Shown here: piece by piece, positions 7,651 to 15,984 of the stretch
Position numbering within the stretch: position 1 is the first letter of the stretch
Layout: the number at the start of each line of letters is the position of its first letter
NCBI RefSeq assembly: GCF_026241255.1
Contig: NZ_JAPHNC010000002.1
Coordinates: forward strand, 243,826-307,825
Length of the DNA stretch: 64,000 nucleotides
Reading direction: 5' to 3'
Source: Helicobacter sp. MIT 21-1697
GTDB taxonomy: Bacteria; Campylobacterota; Campylobacteria; Campylobacterales; Helicobacteraceae
The notes under the pieces: generated by a model
Database searches by the model: none
Seen by the model: the letters and a program-made list of their open reading frames with translations, nothing else
What the model was told of the DNA's origin: nothing
Position numbers and translations under genes: made by a program

Positions 7651-8289
7651 CTAATCTTTGATAAGCTGCATAAATTCGGCTCTTGTTCGGGAATCTTTTT
7701 GAAAAAGTCCGCGCAAAGCAGAAGTGATGATAAAAGATTCTCTCTCTTTGCCCCTCATCTCAAGGCAAAGATGTCGTGCCTCACATACTATCATCGCTCC
7801 TTTGGGCTTAATCTCGGCAATAAGTGCGTCTGCAATCTGTGCTGTGAGACATTCTTGAATCTGTAATCTATGCGTGTATATCTCTACCAATCGCGCTAAG
7901 GCACTAATACCTACAAGCCTTTTATCAGGGATATATCCAATAGAAATATGCCCAAAAAATGGCAAAAGATGATGTTCGCACATAGAGTAAAAATGTAACT
8001 TTTTGAGTACTATCATTTCATCACACACACCATCTTCAAAAATACTGCCGAGTGCCTCTTTTGGGCTTTTATTATAGCCACTGAGCATATCTGAAAATGC
8101 GTGGCTTATGCGCTGTGGCGTGCGCAGTAGCCCCTCTCGTGTAGGATTTTCGCCTACGCTTTGGCATAGAGATTCAAAAAAGCTTTGAGCATTTCGCTCT
8201 AAGATTGTAGAGTGCTGATTTGAAAGGGAATCGTGGCTAGATTTTTGCATATTGTTCTCACTTTGTAAATTTACGCATTCAAATTGCAT
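7651..8289 (-). CDS. folE: GTP cyclohydrolase I
   Basis: A 212-residue type I enzyme that converts GTP to 7,8-dihydroneopterin triphosphate, feeding folate and queuosine-type pathways. The zinc ligands are Cys104 and His107 in MCEHHLLPFFG and Cys175 in RHLCLEMRG, each six positions before their E. coli counterparts. Other conserved blocks are ENPTREGLLRTPQR (47-60) and ALARLVEIYTHRLQ. The first 13 residues could be spurious: a second ATG at 8250 has GTGAG before it, while the 8289 start lacks a good ribosome-binding site. Monocistronic, with a -10 at 8329-8334. Confidence 0.94.
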   Translation of the reverse strand: MQFECVNLQSENNMQKSSHDSLSNQHSTILERNAQSFFESLCQSVGENPTREGLLRTPQRISHAFSDMLSGYNKSPKEALGSIFEDGVCDEMIVLKKLHFYSMCEHHLLPFFGHISIGYIPDKRLVGISALARLVEIYTHRLQIQECLTAQIADALIAEIKPKGAMIVCEARHLCLEMRGKERESFIITSALRGLFQKDSRTRAEFMQLIKD

Positions 8290-8328
8290 TCATTGCGTTT
8301 GTGGTGCATTACTTTGCGTTATGGGCGC

Positions 8329-8338
8329 ATTGTATAAT
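8329..8338. promoter_or_regulatory. Overlapping divergent -10 elements
   Basis: On the minus strand TACAAT (8329-8334) is placed about 40 bases before the folE start. On the plus strand TATAAT (8333-8338) would start RNA near 8345, directly into the structured region that follows. Neither has a convincing -35, which is usual in Helicobacter. Confidence 0.45.
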
Positions 8339-8376
8339 ATTTTTGCTTATGGTTTTTTATTTTGAGTATTTTTTTT

Positions 8377-8751
8377 GATAAGGGGAAGGGGCTTGAATGT
8401 GCAAGTGTGGGCTAGTGCTTCGCAAGAGCACGAAGTCGCTCCCTCCCCCTTATCTATCCCCGCTATGCTTCCCTGCCACTGCGTGGCGTTCGCAGATATA
8501 CCGCTCACCCCCGACAACGCTTTAAGGTTTGTGCAATGCACGATTTTATTTTATCGCTGTGAGGATTACCTCACAGCTAATTATATTTATAACAAATCTC
8601 GCCCACTTCGTGGTGCGTAGCATTGGAAAAAAGAGGCAGGAGTGCCTCTGCCAATGCGAAGCTAAAAGTGGATAAGCGAGGCTCTCCCCTTGATTGCCGA
8701 AAAAGCGGCGACTTTTTCGGGGCTAAGGGGTGAGCGGCACGACTGCGAACG
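8377..8751 (+). other. Hairpin-dense, GC-richer intergenic element; candidate structured RNA
   Basis: This part of the 502-base gap between htpX and folE is much richer in G and C than its surroundings and full of inverted repeats. A 14-base arm pair (8377-8390 with 8441-8454, one mismatch) encloses a small hairpin. GCTGTGAGG/CCTCACAGC is at 8556-8577. A stacked 14-base-pair hairpin lies at 8620-8657. CCGAAAAAG/CTTTTTCGG is at 8697-8720. No convincing protein is encoded. It could be a non-coding RNA read from 8333-8338 or a decayed mobile element. It does not match RNase P RNA, tmRNA or 6S RNA motifs that I know. Confidence 0.5.
8487..8751. repeat. 265-base segment bounded by 25-base imperfect inverted repeats
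   Basis: The left end (8487-8511) reads CGTTCGCAG, five bases, CCGCTCACCCC. The right end (8727-8751) is its inverse: GGGGTGAGCGG, five bases, CTGCGAACG. Twenty of 25 positions pair exactly and the central five do not. Such an arrangement with internal hairpins and no coding capacity resembles a miniature inverted-repeat element, but I see no clear target duplication and have no second copy in the window. Confidence 0.5.
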
Positions 8752-8791
8752 GGAGAGGATAAACCTTTTTTTGCGATAAATAAATTTCATT

Positions 8792-9721
8792 TTAAAAATG
8801 TTGTCCGAGCAGAGCTTTTATGCGATTTTGGATACTTGGGTGGGTGCTTAGAATCTCACCTATGCCAAAAAGATAGGCATTTGCTCGTGTAGGATTTGGC
8901 TCTTGATAGTTATTTTGCACATAATCTTGACTGATTTTTTGCAATGCGCGAACCATTGGCTCACTCCCTTTCATCAAATACGCCGCGCCCGAATCCGCCA
9001 TATACTCACGAGAGCGAGAGATAAAAAGACTAAGCACAAGTGTAAGAAGCGGGAGAACAAATTGCAAGATAAGCAAAATACTTCGTGCCGCTCTTGCTCC
9101 TTGAGATTGAGCAGAGCTAAAATAGAATGCAAAAATATTCACGCCTAAGAGCATAATATTGCTTAAAATCCCTACACACATCGTTAATCGCACATCTCCG
9201 TGCCGAATATGGCTTAGCTCGTGTGCCACTACTGCTTTGAGCTCACTCTCATCTAATCGCTCTAAAAGTGCCGAAGTAACTGCAATCATAGAATTTTTCT
9301 CATTCCAACCACTTGCAAAAGCATTCATATAAGGTGCTTCCATAATATAAAGTGCAGGTTCAAAAGAGCAATTTGCCCTCCTAAGCACATCTTGAAATAC
9401 ACCATAAAGGCGAGATTCCTGACGCGAGAGGACATTATTAGGATTAATGCGTTTGTATTCGTTGCCACTTAACATAATGTGCGAAAAGCGCTGCACACTA
9501 AAGAGAATAATGCCCACCGCCACAACTGCCATACCAAAGGTAATCACAGGAAATTCATAAAAACTAAGAAGCATTATAAATCCCTCTTGCAAACTTGAAG
9601 CGTCAATGCGAATAATATCTGCAAGCAAACCAATAAGCGTAAAAATAGCAATATACACAGCCAAAACCGCATAAGTTTTAAGCTTATTTTGAGCGATAAT
9701 GCGTTCAAAATGCGGATTCAT
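8792..9721 (-). CDS. htpX: Membrane zinc metalloprotease HtpX
   Basis: A 309-residue M48-family inner-membrane protease thought to clear misfolded membrane proteins. It has two N-terminal transmembrane segments (about 15-37 and 58-77), the zinc motif HELSH (167-171) in a VVAHELSHIRHGD context, two further hydrophobic segments, and a later SRSREYMADSGAAYL block that supplies the third zinc ligand. Length is normal for HtpX. It stands alone, with the structured intergenic element behind it and ciaB divergent ahead. Most Helicobacter HtpX proteins are assigned by this motif set. Confidence 0.9.
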   Translation of the reverse strand: MNPHFERIIAQNKLKTYAVLAVYIAIFTLIGLLADIIRIDASSLQEGFIMLLSFYEFPVITFGMAVVAVGIILFSVQRFSHIMLSGNEYKRINPNNVLSRQESRLYGVFQDVLRRANCSFEPALYIMEAPYMNAFASGWNEKNSMIAVTSALLERLDESELKAVVAHELSHIRHGDVRLTMCVGILSNIMLLGVNIFAFYFSSAQSQGARAARSILLILQFVLPLLTLVLSLFISRSREYMADSGAAYLMKGSEPMVRALQKISQDYVQNNYQEPNPTRANAYLFGIGEILSTHPSIQNRIKALLGQHF

Positions 9722-9790
9722 TCTCTTCTCCTTACTCTTTAATAAGCAATATTATGGCAAAGTTTTACTAATTTTTAAAAAAGGAATGAT

Positions 9791-11749
9791 ATGTCCGAAA
9801 AAGTTACACAAGATGTAGCGCGTATATATACAATGAGCAAGGAGATAAATGCGCGTTTATACGAATTTTTTGAAGCGATACAAGCACAAGATAAACCCCA
9901 CTCAAGCGCACATTCTCCCGCAATAGCAGAAAAATATCAGCTCCTTTGCACTCTTGCCAAGCAATGCTCACTTGAGCCTACAATGCCTACGCTTATGGCT
10001 TTGGCGGAACGCATTATTAGTTTGCGCGAAGATAAAATCGTGCAGATTCTCAAAAACCAAGCCAAGTCTCAAGAATCTCACACTACACCCTCTTTGGAGA
10101 CACAGCAAAGCCAAGAGCAATATGTCAATTCGTGTAGAGCACTGCTGCTTGATTTTGTAATGGAGTATTATGAGCGCATTCAGAGTGAATTTATAGAATC
10201 TATTTGCAAGCAAAAGCTTTTAAATGCGTTTTACCGCGAGATTTTGAAAAGCACACATCGCATTGGACTTGCGATGAATGAGTTTTTTAAGATATGGCAA
10301 AAACAGCTCATTGATGGGATAAATCGTGATTTAGAGCACACTTATGGCTTTGAGGAAGCCCTCACACTGCTTGAACATACTTTGGAGTGCGATAAAGAAG
10401 GACAAATCGCTGGGCGGTGCTACTCTGTACCGCAATTTCTGCCTGATACTCACTCTTTTGTCTCTTGTGCTTATGCAAAAGCCTTTCCTCAAGAAGTAGC
10501 ACACATACTTGAAGCTTTACAAATAAGCATTGAACGACTAGAGGGCTTACAAGATGATATATACAATCGCAAGCAAGCTTATATTGCATATTTTAAAGCA
10601 CTTTATGCCGCGTGGGCAGAGTGTGATAGCACTCATCTCATAGAGCGGTGGCAGGAGGTGGATTCACAATGGTTACATATTGATACACCTTTGCAAATTG
10701 CGCACCCTTTTGAGTATTATGAAGATATTTATCGTCATAGTGTCGCGCCCGAATGGGATTTGCGCCTACAAAGTCCTCAAAACACACTGCCTTCACACAC
10801 AAAGGCGAATATAAAAGCGATGTTTGAAATGATGAGTGAGCAACTCAATGCAAGTGGGGCATTAAAGGATAATGTGCGAAGTGCATTGAAGCAAACTACA
10901 CTTTATACTGCCCTCCCTGTGCTTGTCTATGGTGCTGAAAATAATGGCTTATTCTCCGCTCAAGTAATCCCAAATGATGAATATATCTCGCGTTTAAAAG
11001 GCAAGAAAATTTTTGCATTCCCTGATAGAATCATCGCACAAGAACAAGCCAAGCCACAAATGAAAATCAATGCCGAGTTTTTCCCTGCTGCATTTTTGCA
11101 AGAAATGCGCGATGTGTTATTTGATAAACAAACCTTATGGCATTACATTTATGATATAAGCACAAATGGGCACGAATTTGGGCATATTTTGTGGATTGAG
11201 CGCGAAAGCGAAATATGTATGAATGTTGATGGAGAGTTTAAAAATATTGAAGAGTTTAAAGCCACTTGTGGTGGGCTTGTAGCGTATTTTTTGCATTATG
11301 AGGGCAAAATTGCTCACACAGCACACAAAGATATAGCCCTCTATGAATCTCAACTTGGCGGGAAAGAAAAAATCCTCTGCGCACTCCTGAATGATACAAT
11401 TACTCGTGCAGTAAAGCTTATGGCGTGGCGAGAGAGCATTGAGGTGCGAGCATATTATTGTGAGGGATTAATCCACTTAAGCGGTATGTTTGAAAGCGGC
11501 GTACTTAGTTTCAATCAATCTGCGAATCCTAAACTACACATTGATACAACGCAATACAAAGCATTAATGCAATGGTATCAGCGCACTTATGCCTCTCTTG
11601 CACAGCATTATCTGCAAAAGCTCCCTGCAAAGCAATGGCTCAAACATTTTGTAGATACCAAAGGCTATTATCCTATAAATTCGCAAGTGAGGGCATTTGT
11701 AGAGCATTATTGGGAGCGATATAAACTTATTGGCGGGGAGATTCTTTAA
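9791..11749 (+). CDS. ciaB: CiaB-like protein (Campylobacter invasion antigen B family)
   Basis: A 652-residue protein resembling CiaB, reported in C. jejuni as a secreted factor needed for host-cell invasion. It lacks a signal peptide and transmembrane segments. The striking feature is HEFGH at 461-465 (NGHEFGHILW), a zinc-metallopeptidase-like HExxH, with acidic residues downstream that could complete a gluzincin site. This suggests an enzymatic, possibly peptidase, role. A strong GGAATGAT precedes the ATG. Homology is from memory of the family rather than an alignment; an uncharacterised cytosolic metallopeptidase is the alternative reading. Confidence 0.72.
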   Translation: MSEKVTQDVARIYTMSKEINARLYEFFEAIQAQDKPHSSAHSPAIAEKYQLLCTLAKQCSLEPTMPTLMALAERIISLREDKIVQILKNQAKSQESHTTPSLETQQSQEQYVNSCRALLLDFVMEYYERIQSEFIESICKQKLLNAFYREILKSTHRIGLAMNEFFKIWQKQLIDGINRDLEHTYGFEEALTLLEHTLECDKEGQIAGRCYSVPQFLPDTHSFVSCAYAKAFPQEVAHILEALQISIERLEGLQDDIYNRKQAYIAYFKALYAAWAECDSTHLIERWQEVDSQWLHIDTPLQIAHPFEYYEDIYRHSVAPEWDLRLQSPQNTLPSHTKANIKAMFEMMSEQLNASGALKDNVRSALKQTTLYTALPVLVYGAENNGLFSAQVIPNDEYISRLKGKKIFAFPDRIIAQEQAKPQMKINAEFFPAAFLQEMRDVLFDKQTLWHYIYDISTNGHEFGHILWIERESEICMNVDGEFKNIEEFKATCGGLVAYFLHYEGKIAHTAHKDIALYESQLGGKEKILCALLNDTITRAVKLMAWRESIEVRAYYCEGLIHLSGMFESGVLSFNQSANPKLHIDTTQYKALMQWYQRTYASLAQHYLQKLPAKQWLKHFVDTKGYYPINSQVRAFVEHYWERYKLIGGEIL

Positions 11750-11758
11750 AAGAATCTC
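11738..11758. terminator. Hairpin across the ciaB stop codon, between convergent genes
   Basis: GAGATTCTTT and AAAGAATCTC form a near-perfect palindrome that includes the ciaB TAA. It sits between convergent ciaB and cca and may stop RNA polymerase from either side, but lacks a strong T run. Confidence 0.4.
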
Positions 11759-11783
11759 GCAATCAATAAACGCATTTATGCTC

Positions 11784-13103
11784 TTAATCTTTAGGCTCAA
11801 GCTCACACTTTTTAGATTCTAAAATCTCTTGTGCTTTTGATAAGAGCGCTTGTTTTGTATTGCTCACTCGTTCGTGCAATACTTCTTGATGCAACAAATG
11901 CAGAATCTCCCCTACTCTCTTGCCCTCACTCACTCCAATATGGATTAAATCTCTGCCATTAAGACATAATTCTTTGCGTTCTAAAGGTGTGGAGGAAGCA
12001 AGAATATGTGCTACAAGAGAGGATATGCGTTCAAGCATTTCGTTTTCCTGCGCTTTATCTTCCGAATCTTGTGCGTTTATGAGCGCAGTTTTAAGTTTTA
12101 ACACATCTTTAAACATTACTACGCCCTTTTCACGCCCTCCCATATCCACAAGCATACTCTTAAGTGCGATAGGGTTATTTTTTAGAGGCTTTTTAGCCCA
12201 CTCAAGCAAGGAATAAGTGTATTCTTTGCTGTGCGTATCAAATTTGAGTGATTTCAATATATCTCGCACTTGTAATTCATCTGTATAATACAAAAATGCT
12301 CCCCACGCAAGAGTTGGATTTGGAGAAGTAAGATTATCTAAGATACAAAGTGTGCGCTGCCATAAAGTGTTATGTGTGATTATCTCGCGCATTTGTGGGC
12401 AGATTTCACCTATCACAGATTTAAACTCTTGAAGCACTGCTTTTGCCCACGCTCCGCACAAAAGCTTTGTCAATTCTACTTTTATGCGCTCTTTGGCGAT
12501 AAGACGCACTTTGGGACAAAGCGAAAAAATCGCCGCTTTTGTGTTGGATTCTATCTCAAAGCCAAGTGTAGCACTAAAGCGCAAAGCACGCAAAATCCTC
12601 AAAGCATCTTCACTCAATCGGCTCAAAGGATTCCCCACGCACACGATACGCTTATGATATAAATCTCTCAAGCCTCCCACTTCATCAATAAGTCCGCATT
12701 GTGGCGCATATGCAAGAGCATTGATAGTAAAATCTCTCCTTTGCAAATCTTGCACAAGAGAACGCGTGAAAGTAACATTTTTGGGAGAACGCGCATTGCT
12801 ATATACACCATCAATACGAAAGGTTGTAACCTCATAGCTTTGAGATTCTATCAAAACACTTATAGTGCCATATTTGAGCCCTGTGGAAATCGTATGTGCA
12901 AAAAGCCTCATTATTTCTTGTGGCAGTGCCGAAGTTGTGATGTCATAATCATTTGCAACATAAGGCGTGTGAGTACTTTGAGCAAGAATCATATCGCGCA
13001 CACAACCACCAACGATATAAGCTTCATATCCTGCACCCTGTAAAGTTTCAAGGATATGTAAAACTGCTGTGGGCAAATGCGGAGTGAAAGCAGAGTGTTT
13101 CAT
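11784..13103 (-). CDS. cca: CCA tRNA nucleotidyltransferase
   Basis: A 439-residue class II nucleotidyltransferase with the poly(A) polymerase head domain: GGCVRD (32-37), the metal-binding pair in DYDITT (52-57), RRDFTINALAY and the DEVGGLRDL region. It adds or repairs the CCA end of tRNA. A bacterial poly(A) polymerase shares these motifs; since no other candidate is in view and Helicobacter needs a CCA enzyme, tRNA nucleotidyltransferase is the better call. The stop of the flavoprotein-gene neighbour is at 13104, directly after this start, so the flavoprotein gene upstream and cca are probably one transcript. Confidence 0.88.
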   Translation of the reverse strand: MKHSAFTPHLPTAVLHILETLQGAGYEAYIVGGCVRDMILAQSTHTPYVANDYDITTSALPQEIMRLFAHTISTGLKYGTISVLIESQSYEVTTFRIDGVYSNARSPKNVTFTRSLVQDLQRRDFTINALAYAPQCGLIDEVGGLRDLYHKRIVCVGNPLSRLSEDALRILRALRFSATLGFEIESNTKAAIFSLCPKVRLIAKERIKVELTKLLCGAWAKAVLQEFKSVIGEICPQMREIITHNTLWQRTLCILDNLTSPNPTLAWGAFLYYTDELQVRDILKSLKFDTHSKEYTYSLLEWAKKPLKNNPIALKSMLVDMGGREKGVVMFKDVLKLKTALINAQDSEDKAQENEMLERISSLVAHILASSTPLERKELCLNGRDLIHIGVSEGKRVGEILHLLHQEVLHERVSNTKQALLSKAQEILESKKCELEPKD

Positions 13104-14243
13104 TTAAATAATATGTTTATTTTTAAGCCCACATCGCACACGCAATATGCCAAATCGCAAAATAAAGCGCCTCAAAAATGGCACGAACATAAAGGGATAG
13201 CGCACATAAGCTCTAAAAAGCGTTTTGCACACAAGCAATCGCGTGCGCTTTGCATAAGTGCGATGAAGTGATGTAGGATTTGCACTTGTTGCATTTACTT
13301 GCAAAGTATTGAGAATCTCACTTAAGATTCGTGAGCTATTCATCGCTCCGCTAATACCCTCCAAAGTGCTTGCATTGACAAATCCTGCTGCCTCTCCGAT
13401 GAGAAATACTCCATTTTTACCTCGCACAAAATCACGCCACCTCGTTGGTTGCAGCACAAGACAGGCTTCGCGCTTAAGAGGTTGTCCAAAAACAAATCCT
13501 AAACTTTGCAATCGCTGCTTTTGCAATGTAAATGCTCTTTGACATTGCTGATGAGGATATGCTCCACCAAAGATAAAATACTCATCTTTGGACATACTCC
13601 AACTATAACTTGGGGTTAGCTCTTTATCAAATATGCAAGAAAGCATTGGTGGGTTAGATTCTTTAAACCATTCTTGGATACACACAAGAGAGGGTGTTTT
13701 AAGCTGTGGATAAAGCCAACGGCGAATATGACTTTTCGCACCATCTGCACCTACAACAAAGCGTGCGCGACAATGATAAGATGTATTTTGAGAATCCACG
13801 CTTTGGGTAAAATAAATGCCATAATCTCCACTACTTGTTTGTTCTATACGCTTAAAGTAAGCTTTATGAAAAGTATGAATATGAGGGGGGATAAGCGATT
13901 TAAGCCACAAATCAAAACGATGTCGCTCCATATTGATATAGGCTTTTTGGATATATGAAGCATAGGGATAATGCCAATCAATCGTATTGATAGCAAAAAT
14001 TTGCTCTTTGACTAAAATCGTATGCGGGAGATTCAAACCTTGCTTGGCAAAAGCCTTTTGCCCACCTTCAGAGAGTAACCCACCACAAGGCTTATGAAAA
14101 TACTCATCATTGCAATGCCCTTGTGCATCTTTTTTATCAATGGCGATGACTTTAAGATGAGACTGCAAAAGTGCGGCGAGATTGCTCCCTGCAACACCTA
14201 GCCCAATAATCGCTATATCATACTCTCCTAAATCCACGCTCAT
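13104..14243 (-). CDS. Geranylgeranyl-reductase-type FAD oxidoreductase (CbrA-like)
   Basis: A 379-residue flavoprotein with an N-terminal Rossmann loop GLGVAG (14-19), the KPCGGLL block (51-57) seen in geranylgeranyl reductase/CbrA proteins, VVGADGAKSHIRR, and a second FAD motif FLIGEAAGFVNA. Such enzymes reduce isoprenoid double bonds or hydroxylate aromatic rings; E. coli CbrA has no firm substrate. It lies directly upstream of cca on the same strand with no gap. I do not assign a substrate. A run of six G (plus strand, near 13890) is too short to be a convincing phase-variation tract. Confidence 0.78.
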   Translation of the reverse strand: MSVDLGEYDIAIIGLGVAGSNLAALLQSHLKVIAIDKKDAQGHCNDEYFHKPCGGLLSEGGQKAFAKQGLNLPHTILVKEQIFAINTIDWHYPYASYIQKAYINMERHRFDLWLKSLIPPHIHTFHKAYFKRIEQTSSGDYGIYFTQSVDSQNTSYHCRARFVVGADGAKSHIRRWLYPQLKTPSLVCIQEWFKESNPPMLSCIFDKELTPSYSWSMSKDEYFIFGGAYPHQQCQRAFTLQKQRLQSLGFVFGQPLKREACLVLQPTRWRDFVRGKNGVFLIGEAAGFVNASTLEGISGAMNSSRILSEILNTLQVNATSANPTSLHRTYAKRTRLLVCKTLFRAYVRYPFMFVPFLRRFILRFGILRVRCGLKNKHII

Positions 14244-14337
14244 TTTTGCCCTTTTATTTATTTTATATTTGTAAAATCAATGCGTGATTCTAACGCGTTT
14301 TTGTAATATAAGGCTTAATTAAGTATCTTTAAATTAT

Positions 14338-14356
14338 GATAATGAAAATCAAAAAT
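14338..14356 (+). promoter_or_regulatory. Candidate Fur box
   Basis: GATAATGAAAATCAAAAAT matches the classic 19-base Fur consensus at about 14 positions and contains the ATAAT core of H. pylori Fur sites. It sits just before the ribosome-binding site of the DUF4149 gene. AT-rich intergenic DNA makes chance matches likely. Confidence 0.3.
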
Positions 14357-14368
14357 AAAGGAATAAGA

Positions 14369-14881
14369 ATGAATCTCCCTAAAATCTTTCGCGTGTTTGA
14401 TTCTATTTATATCCTCTTGCTCGGTAGTGGTGTGGGCGTTATCATAGCCTGTGTTTTTGCTGCAGCTACAATTTTTAAAGCTCAAGGTTTCCTCCCACAG
14501 CTTTCCATAAGCGATAGTGGCTTGCTTATGGGGACAATTTTTACCAAATGTAATGTATTTTTTAATATACTTGCAGGAGTGATTATCATTTATGAATTGC
14601 TTACATTTTGGAGCGCACAACTCTTTGAATTAAGCAATCAAAGACGTTTTTGGACGCTTATTGGCGGGATTAATGTTATTATGATTTTTCTTTTCACGCT
14701 TTATTATACGCCTTATATTATGGAAGCTCAAAACTTGGGCAATATCGCCACACCTGAATTTGATTCTATGCACAAGCAAAGTGAGCTTGTATTTAAGATT
14801 CTGCTTGTAGGTTTAAGTGTATCTGCGTTGTGGAGAGGCTTTATCGGAAGCACTCCTATTGCCCCTCATTCTAAAGCTTAA
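14369..14881 (+). CDS. DUF4149 membrane protein
   Basis: A 170-residue protein with four hydrophobic segments, in the arrangement of the DUF4149/TMEM205-like family: an N-terminal segment with LLLGSGVGVIIA, a long central pair, and a last segment close to the C-terminus. The start at 14369 is chosen over 14336 because AAAGGAAT lies 6 bases before it. The function of this family is unknown. A candidate Fur box directly upstream might place it under iron control. Transcribed alone, divergent from the flavoprotein gene. Confidence 0.7.
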   Translation: MNLPKIFRVFDSIYILLLGSGVGVIIACVFAAATIFKAQGFLPQLSISDSGLLMGTIFTKCNVFFNILAGVIIIYELLTFWSAQLFELSNQRRFWTLIGGINVIMIFLFTLYYTPYIMEAQNLGNIATPEFDSMHKQSELVFKILLVGLSVSALWRGFIGSTPIAPHSKA

Positions 14882-14905
14882 ATCTAAAGAATCTTAAGAG
14901 ATTTA

Positions 14906-15829
14906 CTAAAAGCGATAGCCTAAACCGCTCATTATATATTGATAATCTTCATCATAAAAGCTGATATTATTTTTGCGCTTTTCTTTTTTATAACTTGCAA
15001 AAAATAAGACGCGAGGGTGAAAAAAGTTGAGTTTATACATTGAAAGGCTTGCTTGTGCTACAAAACCGCTCCGAAGTTTATCAAAAATAGGATTGATAGC
15101 TTGGCTTTGGTATTCAAAATACCCAAAACTTGGCTTAAATACAAGTGTGCCTTTCATCAAGGGAATAGTAATATCTATTTTGCCACCAATATTTGAATAA
15201 CTCTCTGCTTCGCCATCTGCGACTATATAGTCATAATGTGCCAAAATCTTAAGAATCATAAATGAATAGCCAATTTCACCTTGATGTAAAAATTTATTGC
15301 GCTTCAAAGCTTCATAGGGTATGCTTTCACCTTTATAATCGTGATGTTGCAGCACATAACTCACAAAAAAATAATGATAAGGAGAGAACAAATAAGATTG
15401 CGTAGTGCTAAAACCAACTTTGCTTAGACTTCTTTCTTCACGTGCTCCCTCAATGTAAGGATTTGCATAGGCTCTTTCATATATAGAGCTAATGAGCGCA
15501 AATTCACTTCTTAGTCTTTTTTTAATTAAAGTGCTATATCCGAGCTTGAGCCCTCCTAATTCTCTGCCGCTAAAGCCTTTTAGAAAAATCTTATCCTCTC
15601 CCCAAATGCCATTATAAGAAATGTCTAAGCCTATTAAAGGGATAGGTTGATAATAATCATCTGCTTTGCCCTCAAGGCTCTTTAAATGATGTTTAGGTTG
15701 GGGGAACAAATGACTATTGATGATTCTCACTCCTGCTCCAAGCATAACTGAACCTTGAAAACCATTTTTATTCTCTTGGGAAAAGACAAGATTCAAGCAA
15801 ATCCCTAAGAAAATAAACTTTTTATACAT
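14906..15829 (-). CDS. DUF2860-type outer-membrane protein
   Basis: A 307-residue predicted barrel: signal peptide (cleavage near LVFS/QENK), then GFQGSVMLGAGVR, repeated amphipathic strands, and the C-terminal phenylalanine of outer-membrane proteins (LGYRF). The overall pattern (QPIPLIGLDISY, FLKGFSGRELGGLKLGY, YANPYIEGAREE) resembles the DUF2860 family of proteobacterial outer-membrane proteins of unknown function. GAGGGGA precedes the ATG. A 15-base T tract 45 to 59 bases upstream of the start suggests expression that varies between cells. Confidence 0.7.
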   Translation of the reverse strand: MYKKFIFLGICLNLVFSQENKNGFQGSVMLGAGVRIINSHLFPQPKHHLKSLEGKADDYYQPIPLIGLDISYNGIWGEDKIFLKGFSGRELGGLKLGYSTLIKKRLRSEFALISSIYERAYANPYIEGAREERSLSKVGFSTTQSYLFSPYHYFFVSYVLQHHDYKGESIPYEALKRNKFLHQGEIGYSFMILKILAHYDYIVADGEAESYSNIGGKIDITIPLMKGTLVFKPSFGYFEYQSQAINPIFDKLRSGFVAQASLSMYKLNFFHPRVLFFASYKKEKRKNNISFYDEDYQYIMSGLGYRF

Positions 15830-15873
15830 AAGTATCCCCTCTTATTTGATAAAAACAAAATATGAATACTATC

Positions 15874-15888
15874 AAAAAAAAAAAAAAA
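15874..15888 (-). repeat. Poly(T)15 tract in the promoter region of an outer-membrane gene
   Basis: Fifteen uninterrupted A on the plus strand are fifteen T as read towards the gene starting at 15829. TAGTAT follows 2 bases downstream as a possible -10. Tracts of this length change by slippage in Helicobacter and are known to modulate outer-membrane protein promoters such as that of sabA. Confidence 0.75.
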
Positions 15889-15948
15889 CGCAACAAGCCT
15901 AATGAAGAGTGTAAAATAAAAAGCAACAAGGATAAAAAAGAAGTGAGT

Positions 15949-15978
15949 AAAAGCTAATAGGCTTCCCTACTAGCTTTT
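15949..15978 (-). terminator. Intrinsic terminator of flgE
   Basis: A 13-base stem (one G-T pair) with a four-base loop lies six bases past the flgE stop. The minus strand continues into a pyrimidine-rich CTTCTTTTTT stretch a few bases later. Confidence 0.75.
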
Positions 15979-15984
15979 AAGGTA

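Noticed and set aside
8347..8620. Two overlapping open frames (plus and minus) in the structured intergenic element
   Set aside because: They span the hairpins, have no ribosome-binding sites, and low-complexity Cys/His/Ser-rich content unlike real proteins here.
12372..12662. Plus-strand 96-codon frame opposite cca
   Set aside because: Cysteine/phenylalanine-rich shadow of cca without any start signal.
13885..13895. G6 run in the CbrA-like gene as a phase-variation tract
   Set aside because: Six G is too short for frequent slippage, and the frame is intact. The same applies to the G6 near 45105.
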